Source: an uncultured Sterolibacteriaceae bacterium
GTDB taxonomy: Bacteria; Pseudomonadota; Gammaproteobacteria; Burkholderiales; Rhodocyclaceae
DNA length: 64,000 bases
Direction: 5' to 3'
NCBI GenBank assembly: GCA_937888595.1
Contig: CALARK010000021.1
Location: 248,001-312,000 of the forward strand
The notes under the pieces: model-generated
Told to the model about the DNA's origin: nothing
Database searches by the model: none
The model's input: only the letters and a program-made list of their open reading frames with translations
Shown: piece by piece, positions 49,370 to 58,205 of the stretch
Layout of the letters: every line of letters begins with the position of its first letter
Numbering within the stretch: position 1 is the first letter of the stretch
Program-made: the position numbers and the translations under genes

Positions 49370-50427
49370 CGTCGTCTCCGCGGAGTCAGGGATAGCATCA
49401 GCCAGGGCAGCGCCAGGAAAGGCCACAGGGCCGTCACCAGGCGCGTCAGGCCGTTGAAATTGAAGAAGTGTCCCTGCTGCCAGACGCGCAGGGTGTTTTC
49501 CAGGTAGGGATTGTCCGGCATCAGGTTGGCGAGCACGGTGGCGAGCATCAGTGCCAGCGCCGCGGCAGTCTGCAGCGCAGCGGGGGGGCCTTGCACCAGG
49601 CCTGCCCAGAGGACCAGTCCGAGCGCCAGCCCGGCCAGGCTGCCGGGCGTCGCCCAGGCCAGGCCATGCACGCCGTGCATCAGCACCAGCAGCGCAAAGC
49701 TCTTGACCGCCAGCGCCGCGACCACCAGCACGAGGGGCAGCAGCAGCGGATGATTGACGGCGAGGCGCGTGCCGATCAAGGCGATGGCGAGCGTCTGGCC
49801 CGCCACGGTGGCGGTTTCGAGCGCGATGAAATGTTCGGCGGCGAAAGGCAGGGCACCGGGCAGGCCGATCAGGCCGCGCAGGTTGCCGCTGCCGAACAGA
49901 AAGGTTTCCGGGTTGAGCTGGGTGAGGAACCAGCCCCCGACGAGCAGCAGTCCGATGTCGCCGGAAGTCCCGGACAGGAAGCGCCGCTCGCGCCAGGCAT
50001 GCAGGCGGCCGCCATCGAGCAGGGTTCCGCCCCAGCGCAGGCCGGCCAGCATCCCGACGAACACCCCGGCGGCATTGCAGGCGACATCGAGGTTGGAGGG
50101 CACGCGGCTGGGCAGGTAGTTCTGCACGGTCTCGATGACGAGGCTCAGCATCGCTCCGGCGAGCAGGGTGACGCCGCCGGCGGTTCGCCGCGACAGGTGG
50201 CGCTGCAGGGCGGTCGCCCACAGAGCGCCCAGCGGGAGGTAGGCCAGGCCGTTGACGACGAGGTCGAAGCCGGTGAAATACCGCGGCCAGGCAGCCTCGA
50301 GGAAAACGAAAGGATCGCTGCCCGTGTCGCGCCAGCCGGTGAAGGGATAAAGGCTGGCGTAGATCACCAGCAGCGTCCAGGCGCCGGCGAGTTGCAGCGG
50401 CAGGTTGGAGGACGCGCGTGCCGTCAC
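49366..50427 (-). CDS. VanZ-like family membrane protein
   Basis: 353 residues with about nine predicted membrane helices. VNGLAYLPLGAL, LSLVIETVQNYLPSRVPSNLD (two adjacent segments) and CNAAGVFVG are VanZ-like signatures. The C-terminal half (helices from about 180 on) is an extension beyond the basic VanZ domain. The role is unknown; VanZ of enterococci gives low-level teicoplanin resistance. The start lies within a copy of the dispersed repeat. Confidence 0.82.
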   Translation of the reverse strand: MTARASSNLPLQLAGAWTLLVIYASLYPFTGWRDTGSDPFVFLEAAWPRYFTGFDLVVNGLAYLPLGALWATALQRHLSRRTAGGVTLLAGAMLSLVIETVQNYLPSRVPSNLDVACNAAGVFVGMLAGLRWGGTLLDGGRLHAWRERRFLSGTSGDIGLLLVGGWFLTQLNPETFLFGSGNLRGLIGLPGALPFAAEHFIALETATVAGQTLAIALIGTRLAVNHPLLLPLVLVVAALAVKSFALLVLMHGVHGLAWATPGSLAGLALGLVLWAGLVQGPPAALQTAAALALMLATVLANLMPDNPYLENTLRVWQQGHFFNFNGLTRLVTALWPFLALPWLMLSLTPRRRR

Positions 50428-50443
50428 GCCAGCGCCGACTTTA
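50420..50443 (-). repeat. 24-nt dispersed repeat, copy 12 (21/24), at the ubiT/VanZ junction
   Basis: Reverse copy with three mismatches. It spans the last codon of ubiT, the 13-nt gap and the first codons of the VanZ-like gene. Confidence 0.65.
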
Positions 50444-50932
50444 GACGCCGTGAGGCGTGGCGAGGCGGGCGCGCAAGCGGTGCAGCAGTTCGGCCGGGGC
50501 GAGCCGGGCCGGATCGAAGCGGGGCAGGTCGATGCCGTCGAGCGTGTTCTTCACCAGCAGGCCGAGGTCGGTGTCGCCTTCCATCAGCAGGCGGCGATTG
50601 AAGAACAGGGTATCCGGATCCTCTTCGCGCGCCAGCAGGGCGATGAAGTCGCGGGCCCGGGCGGAAATGGTCAGGTCGGGCGCCGCCGCATCGAAGACCG
50701 GACGGAAACCGCGCTCGCCATAGGCGAAGCGCAGCGTCATGCCGGCATCCTTGACGCGGATGACGAAACGCTTGCCGATCAGCATCTCCAGCGGTTCGCG
50801 CGGGATCAGCCGGCCGAGGGCGAGATTGAGGCCGGTGACGAGCGCCAGCGTCGGCGGCAGTTGCGGCAGTTTGCCGCCGAAGCGCGCCAGCGGCGCGGGG
50901 AGCGTGAAATCCGGCAATTTGAAGTTGATCAT
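50441..50932 (-). CDS. ubiT: UbiT, lipid-binding factor for oxygen-independent ubiquinone synthesis
   Basis: 163 residues with an SCP2 sterol-carrier fold: LEMLIGKRFVIRVKDAGMTL (strand part), PDLTISARARDFIALL, EEDPDTLFFNRRLLMEGDTDLGLLVKN. In E. coli UbiT works with UbiU and UbiV in anaerobic ubiquinone synthesis. It is coupled to ubiV by an ATGA overlap and is the last of three genes. Confidence 0.9.
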   Translation of the reverse strand: MINFKLPDFTLPAPLARFGGKLPQLPPTLALVTGLNLALGRLIPREPLEMLIGKRFVIRVKDAGMTLRFAYGERGFRPVFDAAAPDLTISARARDFIALLAREEDPDTLFFNRRLLMEGDTDLGLLVKNTLDGIDLPRFDPARLAPAELLHRLRARLATPHGV

Positions 50933-51801
50933 CCTGTCACCCAGTCCAGTCCCGGCTTCTCGTGCCAGAAGCCGTTGCAGTAGTCGCCTGCCGGCATCTG
51001 CCCCGTGCTGCCGTCGAGCAGGGCGCGATAGGCGGCGATCAGCGCCGGCATCGCTTCCGACTGCGGCGAGATCCGGATCAGGTCGCACCCGGCGGCAGCA
51101 AGTTCGGGCAGTTCGCGTTCGAGATGATAAACCCTGGCCGACATGGTCTGGATGCCGTTGAGGGTCAGGAAGGCCTCGCTCTCGCGCGTCTTCAGGTCCA
51201 GGCCGTCGGGAAATTCGATGCAGCGGAACTCGCAGGCATCCTTCTGCAGGCGGTAGCGCCGCGCCGTGAAGCAGCGCGCCGAATAGGCGAGCGGCAGGCG
51301 GCCATGGACAAAAATCTCGGTCTCGACCCCGGCCGGCGTTCCCATGCCCGCGAGCGCGGCGCGGCCGATTTCCGGCGGCATCACCCAGCGCGTCGCGCCG
51401 CTGTCGGCGAACAGTTGCAGCGTGTGGCCGTTGAAGATGTTGAGCGTCGGGCCGGCGACGAACTTCTGGCCACGCTCGGCCAGCTGCCGCACCGCGCCCA
51501 TCTCGTTGGCCTCGACGGTGAGGCGCGCATCGTCGCGCGCGGCGTCCATCAGGCGGCGCACCGCCTTGAGGTCGGATTCCGATTCGATCAGCGGCAGCGT
51601 CGAGAAGGCGACCTCCTTGCCGGCATCGGCCAGCACGGTCGCCACTTCCAGCCAGTCGTCGAGGCGCATCTCGTGGCGGCGCGAGCAGACGGCCTCGCCG
51701 AGGTAGATCACGTCGACCGGCTGCTCGGCCATCTCGGCGTAGAAATCCATGACACGCTGGCGCGGCCAGTAGAACAGCAGGGGGCCGAGGGAAAGTTTCA
51801 T
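50929..51801 (-). CDS. ubiV: UbiV, U32-family iron-sulfur protein for anaerobic ubiquinone hydroxylation
   Basis: 290 residues of peptidase U32 type. Four cysteines at the expected places for a [4Fe-4S] cluster: C39 (GEAVCSRRHE), then C177, C190 and C194 (ARCFTARRYRLQ, DACEFRC). With UbiU it forms the oxygen-independent hydroxylase complex, probably with prephenate as oxygen donor in E. coli. It lies 5 nt downstream of ubiU. Confidence 0.94.
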   Translation of the reverse strand: MKLSLGPLLFYWPRQRVMDFYAEMAEQPVDVIYLGEAVCSRRHEMRLDDWLEVATVLADAGKEVAFSTLPLIESESDLKAVRRLMDAARDDARLTVEANEMGAVRQLAERGQKFVAGPTLNIFNGHTLQLFADSGATRWVMPPEIGRAALAGMGTPAGVETEIFVHGRLPLAYSARCFTARRYRLQKDACEFRCIEFPDGLDLKTRESEAFLTLNGIQTMSARVYHLERELPELAAAGCDLIRISPQSEAMPALIAAYRALLDGSTGQMPAGDYCNGFWHEKPGLDWVTG

Positions 51802-51806
51802 CGTAC

Positions 51807-52814
51807 TCACTTCCACGGCCGGTTGTAGGCACCTAGCGTGGCTGACTGGCCCTCGGAAATCTTGTTCAATTCGGCCATCCATCCGGGCAGCACGGAGAAG
51901 TGTGCCGGATCGCGTTTCGCCGCGTCGATCGCCTGCCGCCACACCTGCGTCACCTGCTTGACGTAGGCCGGGCTGCGCTGGCGCCCCTCGATCTTGATCG
52001 CCTTGATGCCCATGCGCATCAGCTCGGGCAGCAGTTCCAGCGTGTTGAGGCTGGTCGGCTCCTCGATGGCGTAGTAGGTCTCGTCATCGACCTCGAAGCG
52101 CCCCTTGCACAGCGTCGGGTAGCCGGCGCGCTCGCCGGCGCCGAACTTGTCGATCAGGATGCCGTTGAGGCGCGTCTCCATGCCGGTCGGTGTTTCCTCG
52201 TAGCGCACCGCCTTGCCCGGCGAGCAGGCGCCCTGGCAGTTCGGCGAGGTGCCGGTGGCGTAGGCGGACAGCGCGCAACGGCCTTCGACCATCACGCACA
52301 GGCCGCCGAAGCCGAACACCTCGATCTCGACCGGGGTGTGCTTCACGACGTGCTCGACCTGCGCCAGCGACAGCACGCGCGGCAGCACGGCACGCTGGAT
52401 GTTGAAGCGTTCCCGATAAAAGTTGATCGCCTCGTAGTTGGTCGCCGAACCCTGCACGGAGAGGTGCAGCCGCAGCTGCGGGTGGGTGCGGTGCGCGTAG
52501 TCCATCAGGCCGGGGTCGGCGAGGATGATCGCGTCGACGCCGAAGGCGGCGGCCTTGTCGACAGCGGCGGTCCAGCGCGGCCAGTTGCCGCCCTGCGGGA
52601 AGGTGTTGAGGGCGATCAGCACCTTCGCACCGCGCCGATGGGCGTAGTCGATGCCTTCCCGCAGGCTCTTGTCGTCGAAATTGAGGCCGGTGAAGTTGCG
52701 CGCGTTGGTCTCGTCGCGGAAGCCCGTGTAGACGCAGTCCGCGCCGTGATCGACGGCGGTCTTCAGTGCCGGCAGGCCGCCGGCGGGGCAGACGAGTTCG
52801 AGGGAGGCGCTCAT
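51807..52814 (-). CDS. ubiU: UbiU, U32-family iron-sulfur protein for anaerobic ubiquinone hydroxylation
   Basis: 335 residues. ELVCPAGGLPALKTAVDHGAD, in two parts, opens the U32 fold. The cluster cysteines are C173, C180 (GLCVMVEGRC), C197 (QGAC) and C236 (TLCKGR), with the same spacing as E. coli UbiU offset by four. First gene of ubiU-ubiV-ubiT, behind an FNR-type promoter. Confidence 0.95.
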   Translation of the reverse strand: MSASLELVCPAGGLPALKTAVDHGADCVYTGFRDETNARNFTGLNFDDKSLREGIDYAHRRGAKVLIALNTFPQGGNWPRWTAAVDKAAAFGVDAIILADPGLMDYAHRTHPQLRLHLSVQGSATNYEAINFYRERFNIQRAVLPRVLSLAQVEHVVKHTPVEIEVFGFGGLCVMVEGRCALSAYATGTSPNCQGACSPGKAVRYEETPTGMETRLNGILIDKFGAGERAGYPTLCKGRFEVDDETYYAIEEPTSLNTLELLPELMRMGIKAIKIEGRQRSPAYVKQVTQVWRQAIDAAKRDPAHFSVLPGWMAELNKISEGQSATLGAYNRPWK

Positions 52815-52839
52815 GGTCGTTCCGGAAAATCAGGCGGGC

Positions 52840-52845
52840 ACTATA
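52840..52845 (-). promoter_or_regulatory. -10 element of the ubiUVT promoter
   Basis: TATAGT on the minus strand, centred 32 nt downstream of the centre of the FNR box. This is the class II geometry in which FNR at -41.5 replaces the -35 contact. Start expected near 52833, about 19 nt before the ubiU ATG. Confidence 0.65.
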
Positions 52846-52867
52846 AAAGCGCCGGGCGCCGGGGGGC

Positions 52868-52881
52868 TTGACATGGGTCAA
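52868..52881. promoter_or_regulatory. FNR/ANR binding site upstream of ubiUVT
   Basis: TTGACATGGGTCAA, a perfect palindrome TTGAC-N4-GTCAA that fits the known FNR/ANR consensus TTGAY-N4-RTCAA. Its position relative to the -10 is exactly that of class II activated promoters. Confidence 0.8.
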
Positions 52882-52892
52882 CGCCGGCCGGC

Positions 52893-54344
52893 TCAGCCGG
52901 CGAGTTCCACCCGGTTGCGCCCGCCGTGCTTCGCCTTGTACAGGGCGGCATCGGCCCGGTCGATGGCCTGGCTGGGCGGTTCGTCCGGACCGAATGACGC
53001 GATCCCGACGCTGATGGTGACCGCGATGGACTTGCCCGGCAGGCTCACCGGGTTGCCGGCCACGGCCGCGCGGAGGTTTTCGGCAATGCGACGCGCCTCC
53101 TCGGGTTCGCAGCCTTTCAGGACCAGGAGAAACTCCTCGCCACCCCAGCGGACCGCCAGGTCGGAAGCGCGCAGGCCGTTCTCCAGTGTCGTGGCGACAT
53201 GCTCCAGGACGGTATCGCCGGCAAGGTGGCCGTGACGGTCGTTGATCGACTTGAAATGATCGACGTCGGCCATCAGCAGGGCCACCGGGCGCGGCTCGCG
53301 CCGCAATTCCGAGATCAGCTTGTCGATCAGGATGGTGAAGGCATGGCGATTGAGCAGGCCGGTCAGCTTGTCGGTCGACGCCATCTCCTCGATCCGCCCC
53401 TGATAGCGCCGGAAGGCGAAATGGATCAGCAGCACGACCACCAGCGTGACGGCCAGGCTGATCGCCAGGTTGGTGTAGAGCGTCTGCCGGATGCCGGCGA
53501 GCGCGACCGACTCGTTCTGCTCGACGAACAGGTACCACTTGAGTTCCGGCAGGTAGTTGACGTGCAGGATGTGGTTGTCGCCTTCCGCCTGATATTGCCA
53601 GGAACCCTGCTTGGCGGCGAGGATGTCCGGGACCAGCGCGCCGATCCCGGGGCGGGTGCGCAGGTCGGCGCCCTGGCCCTTCTGGTTGCCGAACTCGACG
53701 GTCTCGCCGCGCGTATTGACGAAATAGATCTTCCGGCTGAAACGTTCCTGGTACTGGTCCAGCAGGCGCCGCACCGCATCGACGGTCAGGCCGATGCCGG
53801 TCGCACCCAGATAGTTGCCGTCGTAGTCGAAGACGCGATAGTTGATGAAGATGGTCAGCAGGTCGCGGTTGGCCAGATCGGGATCGACGTTGATCTCGTA
53901 GTCGTCGCTCATGCCGCTGACGCGGTAGTACCAGGCGTCGCGCGGCTCGAAGGAGGACACCCGCTTGAGGATGCCCTCGCCGGTGTAATAGCGCTGCGAG
54001 CGGTCGGAGACGAAGAAGCTGCTGAAGGCACCGTGGCGCTGCCTCACCTCCCGCAGGTAGCGCGTCATTTCGTCGACGTCCCGCTCCCCCTGCAACACCC
54101 AGTCCCGCACGAAGGTGTCGTGCGCCATGGTCATCGCGATCAGGACGGGGCGGATCAGGTCCTTCTGGATCTCCGAATAGATGTTGCTGGAGGTGAGTGG
54201 CAGGTCCTGGCCGACGATGGCGTCGCGGATCGCCTGCTTCGAGACGTGGTAGCCGATCAGGGATGTCGCGCAGAATCCCAGGGCCATCAGCGCCCACAGG
54301 ATGAAGAGAAAGCGCCGGTGACTGAAGACGACAGGGGCTTGCAT
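52893..54344 (-). CDS. Membrane diguanylate cyclase with dCache-type sensor
   Basis: 483 residues. Membrane helix 1 (FLFILWALMALGFCATSLIGY), a periplasmic domain of about 270 residues with dCache features (SSFFVSDRSQRYYTGEG, RDAWYYRVSGM, LTIFINYRVFDYDGNYLGATGIGL, in separate strands), helix 2, then GGDEF. The active site reads RWGGEEF near residue 400, so c-di-GMP synthesis is likely. No RxxD inhibitory site is evident just upstream. The start is the second of two candidate Met codons. Confidence 0.92.
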   Translation of the reverse strand: MQAPVVFSHRRFLFILWALMALGFCATSLIGYHVSKQAIRDAIVGQDLPLTSSNIYSEIQKDLIRPVLIAMTMAHDTFVRDWVLQGERDVDEMTRYLREVRQRHGAFSSFFVSDRSQRYYTGEGILKRVSSFEPRDAWYYRVSGMSDDYEINVDPDLANRDLLTIFINYRVFDYDGNYLGATGIGLTVDAVRRLLDQYQERFSRKIYFVNTRGETVEFGNQKGQGADLRTRPGIGALVPDILAAKQGSWQYQAEGDNHILHVNYLPELKWYLFVEQNESVALAGIRQTLYTNLAISLAVTLVVVLLIHFAFRRYQGRIEEMASTDKLTGLLNRHAFTILIDKLISELRREPRPVALLMADVDHFKSINDRHGHLAGDTVLEHVATTLENGLRASDLAVRWGGEEFLLVLKGCEPEEARRIAENLRAAVAGNPVSLPGKSIAVTISVGIASFGPDEPPSQAIDRADAALYKAKHGGRNRVELAG

Positions 54345-54354
54345 GGCGGCGATT

Positions 54355-55119
54355 CTAGGGCAGGCCGCGCGGCTTCCTGCCGGCATGTGCGAACAGCGTG
54401 TCGAACAGCGGGCGCGGCAGCCATTTCAGACAGGTCGCGACCAGTCCCATCGGCCAGGGCATGACGGCGAAGCGCGACCCCTTTGCGATATGCCGCGCCA
54501 TGCTGCGTGCCGCGGCATCGACCGGCATGAGGAAGGGCATCGGGTAGGGGTTCTTCGCGGTCATCGGCGTGGCGATATAGCCCGGCGCGAGGGTGACCAC
54601 CTGCACGCCCGTCCCGCGCAGTTCGACGCGCAGGCTTTCGAGGTAGACGATCGCGGCCGCCTTCGAGGCGGAGTAGGCGCCCGCGCCGGGCAGGCCGCGG
54701 ATGCCGGCGACGGACGCGATGCCCACCAGGCGACCGTGCCCGGCCGCCTGCATCGGTCCGATGAACGGCTGGAAGGTATGCACCATGCCGAGCACGTTGG
54801 TGTCGAAGACGTGCCGGAAGGCCGGCAAGTCTTCGACTTCCTGCGTCAGGGTGCCGACGGAAATGCCGGCGTTGGCGATGACGATGTGCGGCACCCCGGC
54901 CCGGGCGATGAAGTCCTGGGCGGCCGCCGCCAGGGCCGGCGCATCCCCGACATCGAGCGGATAGCAGTGGCAGGGGGTCCCGAGGCTGTCGGCCAGTGCC
55001 GCGAGTGCCTCGCCGCGCCGCGCCGCGAGGCCGAGCACGGCGCCCTGCGCCGCATAGTGGCGTGCGAGCGCGACACCGATGCCGGACGACGCGCCGGTAA
55101 TAAAGACCGTCTGCTTCAC
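54355..55119 (-). CDS. Short-chain dehydrogenase/reductase
   Basis: 254 residues, classical SDR. The cofactor loop is FITGASSGIGVAL, the second motif is NAGIS, and the catalytic Ser, Tyr and Lys are in GIASVAGIRG and AYSASKAAAIVY. The basic AARRGE after the second strand suggests NADP(H). The hydrophobic C-terminus (MPWPMGLVATCLKWLPRPLF) may touch the membrane. The substrate is unknown. It lies 16 nt after dsbA. Confidence 0.9.
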   Translation of the reverse strand: MKQTVFITGASSGIGVALARHYAAQGAVLGLAARRGEALAALADSLGTPCHCYPLDVGDAPALAAAAQDFIARAGVPHIVIANAGISVGTLTQEVEDLPAFRHVFDTNVLGMVHTFQPFIGPMQAAGHGRLVGIASVAGIRGLPGAGAYSASKAAAIVYLESLRVELRGTGVQVVTLAPGYIATPMTAKNPYPMPFLMPVDAAARSMARHIAKGSRFAVMPWPMGLVATCLKWLPRPLFDTLFAHAGRKPRGLP

Positions 55120-55135
55120 CGGCGCGACAGGAGGC

Positions 55136-55780
55136 CTACTTCTTCAGTTCGGCACGTTCCTTGGCGATCAGGCCATCGACGACCTGCAGCATGGTGCCGA
55201 AGGTGCCGAGATTGGGCGCCGGCATGTACTTGCCGCCGACGATCACCACCGGCACGCCACCGAAACCGTACTCCTGGGTCATTTCGGCCGCTTTCCTGAC
55301 CTTGGCATCGACCGAGAAGGACTTGTAGGTATCGGCGAATTTCTGGCGATCGACGCCCTGCTTCGCCATCCAGTCGAACAGGGTGTTCTCGTCGTTGAGG
55401 TTGATGCGCTGCTTGATCATGGCGTTGAACACGGCCTCGTTGAGCCGGTCGAGCAGGTTCATCGCCTCGAGGGTGTAGTAGATGCGTGCACCCGGCGCCC
55501 AGGTATCGCGAAAGATCGCGGGCACCTTCCTGAAATGGACGTCGGCCGGCAGCTTTTTCTTCCACTGCTGCAGAAGGGGTTCGAAATCGAAGCAGTGCGG
55601 GCAGCCGTACCAGAAGAACTCGATCACCTCGACCTTGCCGGCCTGTTCGGTCGGCTGCGGCATCTGCAGCCGCGTGTAATGCTTGCCTTCGAGCGGCGCC
55701 GCAGCCCAGGCAGACGAGAGGGGAGACAAGGCCAGCAGGCCGGCGGCGGCAGCGGCCGCGAGGAGTTTTGCGGATTTCAT
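55136..55780 (-). CDS. dsbA: Thiol:disulfide interchange protein DsbA
   Basis: 214 residues with a signal peptide (cleavage near AWA-A). Thioredoxin fold with the CPHC active site (C60, C63) in FFWYGCPHCFDF and the cis-Pro region GVPVVIVGGKY. It oxidises cysteine pairs in the periplasm. AAGGGA precedes the ATG. The order argS-SPOR-dsbA-SDR is a usual betaproteobacterial one. Confidence 0.94.
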   Translation of the reverse strand: MKSAKLLAAAAAAGLLALSPLSSAWAAAPLEGKHYTRLQMPQPTEQAGKVEVIEFFWYGCPHCFDFEPLLQQWKKKLPADVHFRKVPAIFRDTWAPGARIYYTLEAMNLLDRLNEAVFNAMIKQRINLNDENTLFDWMAKQGVDRQKFADTYKSFSVDAKVRKAAEMTQEYGFGGVPVVIVGGKYMPAPNLGTFGTMLQVVDGLIAKERAELKK

Positions 55781-55793
55781 GGGGGATCCCTTC

Positions 55794-56360
55794 CTATTCC
55801 TTGACCCGGACCACCGTGGCCGGGATGCCATTGTCTGACAACTGACCGCGTGCGCGGTTCATTGCTTCCGCGTTACCGTAAGGACCGACGCGGACGCGGT
55901 GCATCGTTCCCTTCCCGGGAACCTCGACTTCGAGAATCGCCGCCTCGAAGCCCAGCATGGCCAGGCGGGCCTTGAGGTTCTCCGCATCCGCGACCTTCTG
56001 GAAGGCGCCGGCCTGCAGGAACAGGCGATTTCCTGAAGCATCGGCCGCCCGCGCCGCAGGCATCGCGGCGGCCGGGGGCGGGGCGGGCTGCTGGGGCAGC
56101 GCGTCCTTCTTGCCTTCGAGGATGTCGTAGAACTCGAACTTGCGCTCGCCGGTCCGGTCGATCGGCTTGTCGCCGGGCTTGCCCGGCAGCGGCAGCGGTT
56201 CGCCGGCCGTGCCGTTGCTCTTCGTATCCGGTGCAATTACCTTCTCGACGAAGGGCAGCGGCGTCTTGTTGAGATACCAGACCACGCCGAAGGAAATCAG
56301 CACGCCGACAATGACGCCGAAGAGCAACCCGAGCAGCGTGCCGCCGCGTTGATTGGACAT
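55794..56360 (-). CDS. SPOR-domain membrane protein
   Basis: 188 residues: a short cytoplasmic tail, one membrane helix (GLLFGVIVGVLISFGVVWYL), a Pro/Ala linker and a C-terminal SPOR domain (RLFLQAGAFQKVADAENLKA, HRVRVGPYGNAEAMNRAR). SPOR domains bind denuded peptidoglycan at the division septum. FtsN-like topology, but FtsN identity is not shown. The start overlaps the argS stop by one base. Confidence 0.9.
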   Translation of the reverse strand: MSNQRGGTLLGLLFGVIVGVLISFGVVWYLNKTPLPFVEKVIAPDTKSNGTAGEPLPLPGKPGDKPIDRTGERKFEFYDILEGKKDALPQQPAPPPAAAMPAARAADASGNRLFLQAGAFQKVADAENLKARLAMLGFEAAILEVEVPGKGTMHRVRVGPYGNAEAMNRARGQLSDNGIPATVVRVKE

Positions 56361-58144
56361 CACATGGACTCCGGTGCGGATACGCCGAGAATGCGCAGGC
56401 CGTTGCGGATCACCTGTCGCACGGCGACCGCGAGGGCGAGACGCGCCTGCTTCAGGACCGCATCATCCACCAGCAGTCGCTCGGCGTTGTACCAGGCGTG
56501 GAAATCAGCGGCGAGGTCGCGCAGCCAGAAGGCGAGGGCATGCGGCGCACCGTCGCGCGCGGCGCTCTCGATCAGTTCGGGGAAGGCCGCCAGCTTCGCC
56601 GCCAGCGCCTGTTCGCGCTCGCTGACCAGCGCGCCGAGGTCGGCATCCTTCAGCCCCCGCTCGTCCCCGCCCGCATTGCGCCACTGCGCCAGCACGGAGC
56701 AGACGCGCGCATGGGCGTACTGGATGTAATAGACCGGGTTGTCGTTCGACTGGCTCTTGGCCAGGTCGAGGTCGAAATCGAGCGACTGGTCCTGCTTGCG
56801 CAGCAGGTAGAAGAAGCGGCAGGCGTCGTTGCCGACCTCGCGGCGCAGCTCGCGCAACGTCACGTAGGAGCCGGCGCGCGTGGACATCGATACCTTCTCG
56901 GTGCCACGGAACAGGCTGACGAACTGCACCAGCGCCACATCGAGGGCGTCGGCCTCGAGGTCGAGGGCCTTGAGCGCACCCTTGACGCGCGGGATGTAGC
57001 CGTGGTGGTCGGCGCCCCAGATGTCGACGATGCGCGTGAAGCCGCGCTCGAACTTGTTCCAGTGGTAGGCGATGTCGGAGGCGAAATAGGTGTAGAGGCC
57101 GTTCTCGCGCTGCACGACGCGGTCCTTCTCGTCGCCGAAATGCGTCGAGCGGAACCACTTGGCGCCATCCTGCTCGTAGAGGTGGCCGCGCTTCTCGAGT
57201 TCGGCGACGGCCTTCGCCACCATGCCGGTATCGTAGAGGCTGCGTTCGGAAAACCAGCAGTCGAAATGCACGCCGTACTCTTCGAGGTCCTCGCGGCAGT
57301 CGGCCAGCTGTTCGGAGAGCGCATGCTGGTGGATGTAGTGCCATTCCTCGCCGAGCAGGTCCTTGGCGGCGGCGATCAGGCCGTCGAGGTGGGCCTCGAG
57401 CTGGTCCTTCTCTTCCTTGCTGTAGTCGCCCTCGTCGGGACGCGCGGGAGCAGCCGGTGCGCAGGCCAGCACGGCGGCGGCCGGATGCACATAGCGGTCG
57501 CCATGCGCCTCCCTGACCTGCTGCGCCATGTCGCGCACGTAGTCGCCCTGGTAGGCATTGGGCGGGAAGGGAATGTGCTCGCCATAGCTGTCGAGGTAGC
57601 GCAGCCAGGTCGACACCGCGAGGATGTCCATCTGGCGGCCGGCGTCGTTCACATAGTATTCGCGGCAGACCTCGTGGCCGGCGAAGGCCAGCAGGCTGGC
57701 GAGGCTGGCGCCGAAGGCGGCGCCGCGGCCGTGGCCGACGTGCAGCGGGCCGGTCGGGTTGGCCGAGACGAACTCGACCTGCAGCTTGCCGGGCTTGCGT
57801 TCGCCGCGGCCATAGTCGTCGCCCTGGGCGAGCACGGCCGCCACGATGGCCGTCTTGGCTCCGGCCGCGACGGTGAAGTTGATGAAGCCCGCACCGGCGA
57901 CCTCCGCCTTGAGCACCGCGGCGGAACGGGGCAGCTCATGCACGAGCCGTTCGGCGATCTTGCGCGGATTCTCCTTCAGGGCACGCGCCAGCTGCATGGC
58001 GAGGTTGCTGGCGAAGTCGCCATGGGTGGCGTCGCGGGGGCGCTCGAGATGGATGTCGGCGTCCGTGCCGGGCGCCACACTCGCCAGTGCGGAACGCAGC
58101 AACTCGGCCAGATGCGCCTTGATATCAGTCGATTGGGAGGACAT
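56360..58144 (-). CDS. argS: Arginyl-tRNA synthetase
   Basis: 594 residues, class I. The N-terminal Add-1 domain has HLERPRDATHGDFASNLAM. The ATP site is EFVSANPTGPLHVGHGRGAAFG, split over two turns, with the HIGH variant HVGHG near residue 134. The anticodon-binding helical domain ends VIRNGLRILGVSAPESM. A KMSK-like motif is weak (EKVSMSTRAG), as is usual for ArgRS. Confidence 0.96.
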   Translation of the reverse strand: MSSQSTDIKAHLAELLRSALASVAPGTDADIHLERPRDATHGDFASNLAMQLARALKENPRKIAERLVHELPRSAAVLKAEVAGAGFINFTVAAGAKTAIVAAVLAQGDDYGRGERKPGKLQVEFVSANPTGPLHVGHGRGAAFGASLASLLAFAGHEVCREYYVNDAGRQMDILAVSTWLRYLDSYGEHIPFPPNAYQGDYVRDMAQQVREAHGDRYVHPAAAVLACAPAAPARPDEGDYSKEEKDQLEAHLDGLIAAAKDLLGEEWHYIHQHALSEQLADCREDLEEYGVHFDCWFSERSLYDTGMVAKAVAELEKRGHLYEQDGAKWFRSTHFGDEKDRVVQRENGLYTYFASDIAYHWNKFERGFTRIVDIWGADHHGYIPRVKGALKALDLEADALDVALVQFVSLFRGTEKVSMSTRAGSYVTLRELRREVGNDACRFFYLLRKQDQSLDFDLDLAKSQSNDNPVYYIQYAHARVCSVLAQWRNAGGDERGLKDADLGALVSEREQALAAKLAAFPELIESAARDGAPHALAFWLRDLAADFHAWYNAERLLVDDAVLKQARLALAVAVRQVIRNGLRILGVSAPESM

Positions 58145-58175
58145 GGGCGGCGATTATAGCGCCCGGCCTTTCCGC

Positions 58176-58199
58176 AAAAGTCGGTGCCGGCGGGACGGC
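58176..58199 (+). repeat. 24-nt dispersed repeat, copy 13 (23/24), intergenic
   Basis: Forward copy with one mismatch, occupying the middle of the 61-nt gap between the argS start and the ZIP transporter stop. Confidence 0.8.
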
Positions 58200-58205
58200 G
58201 CTTGA

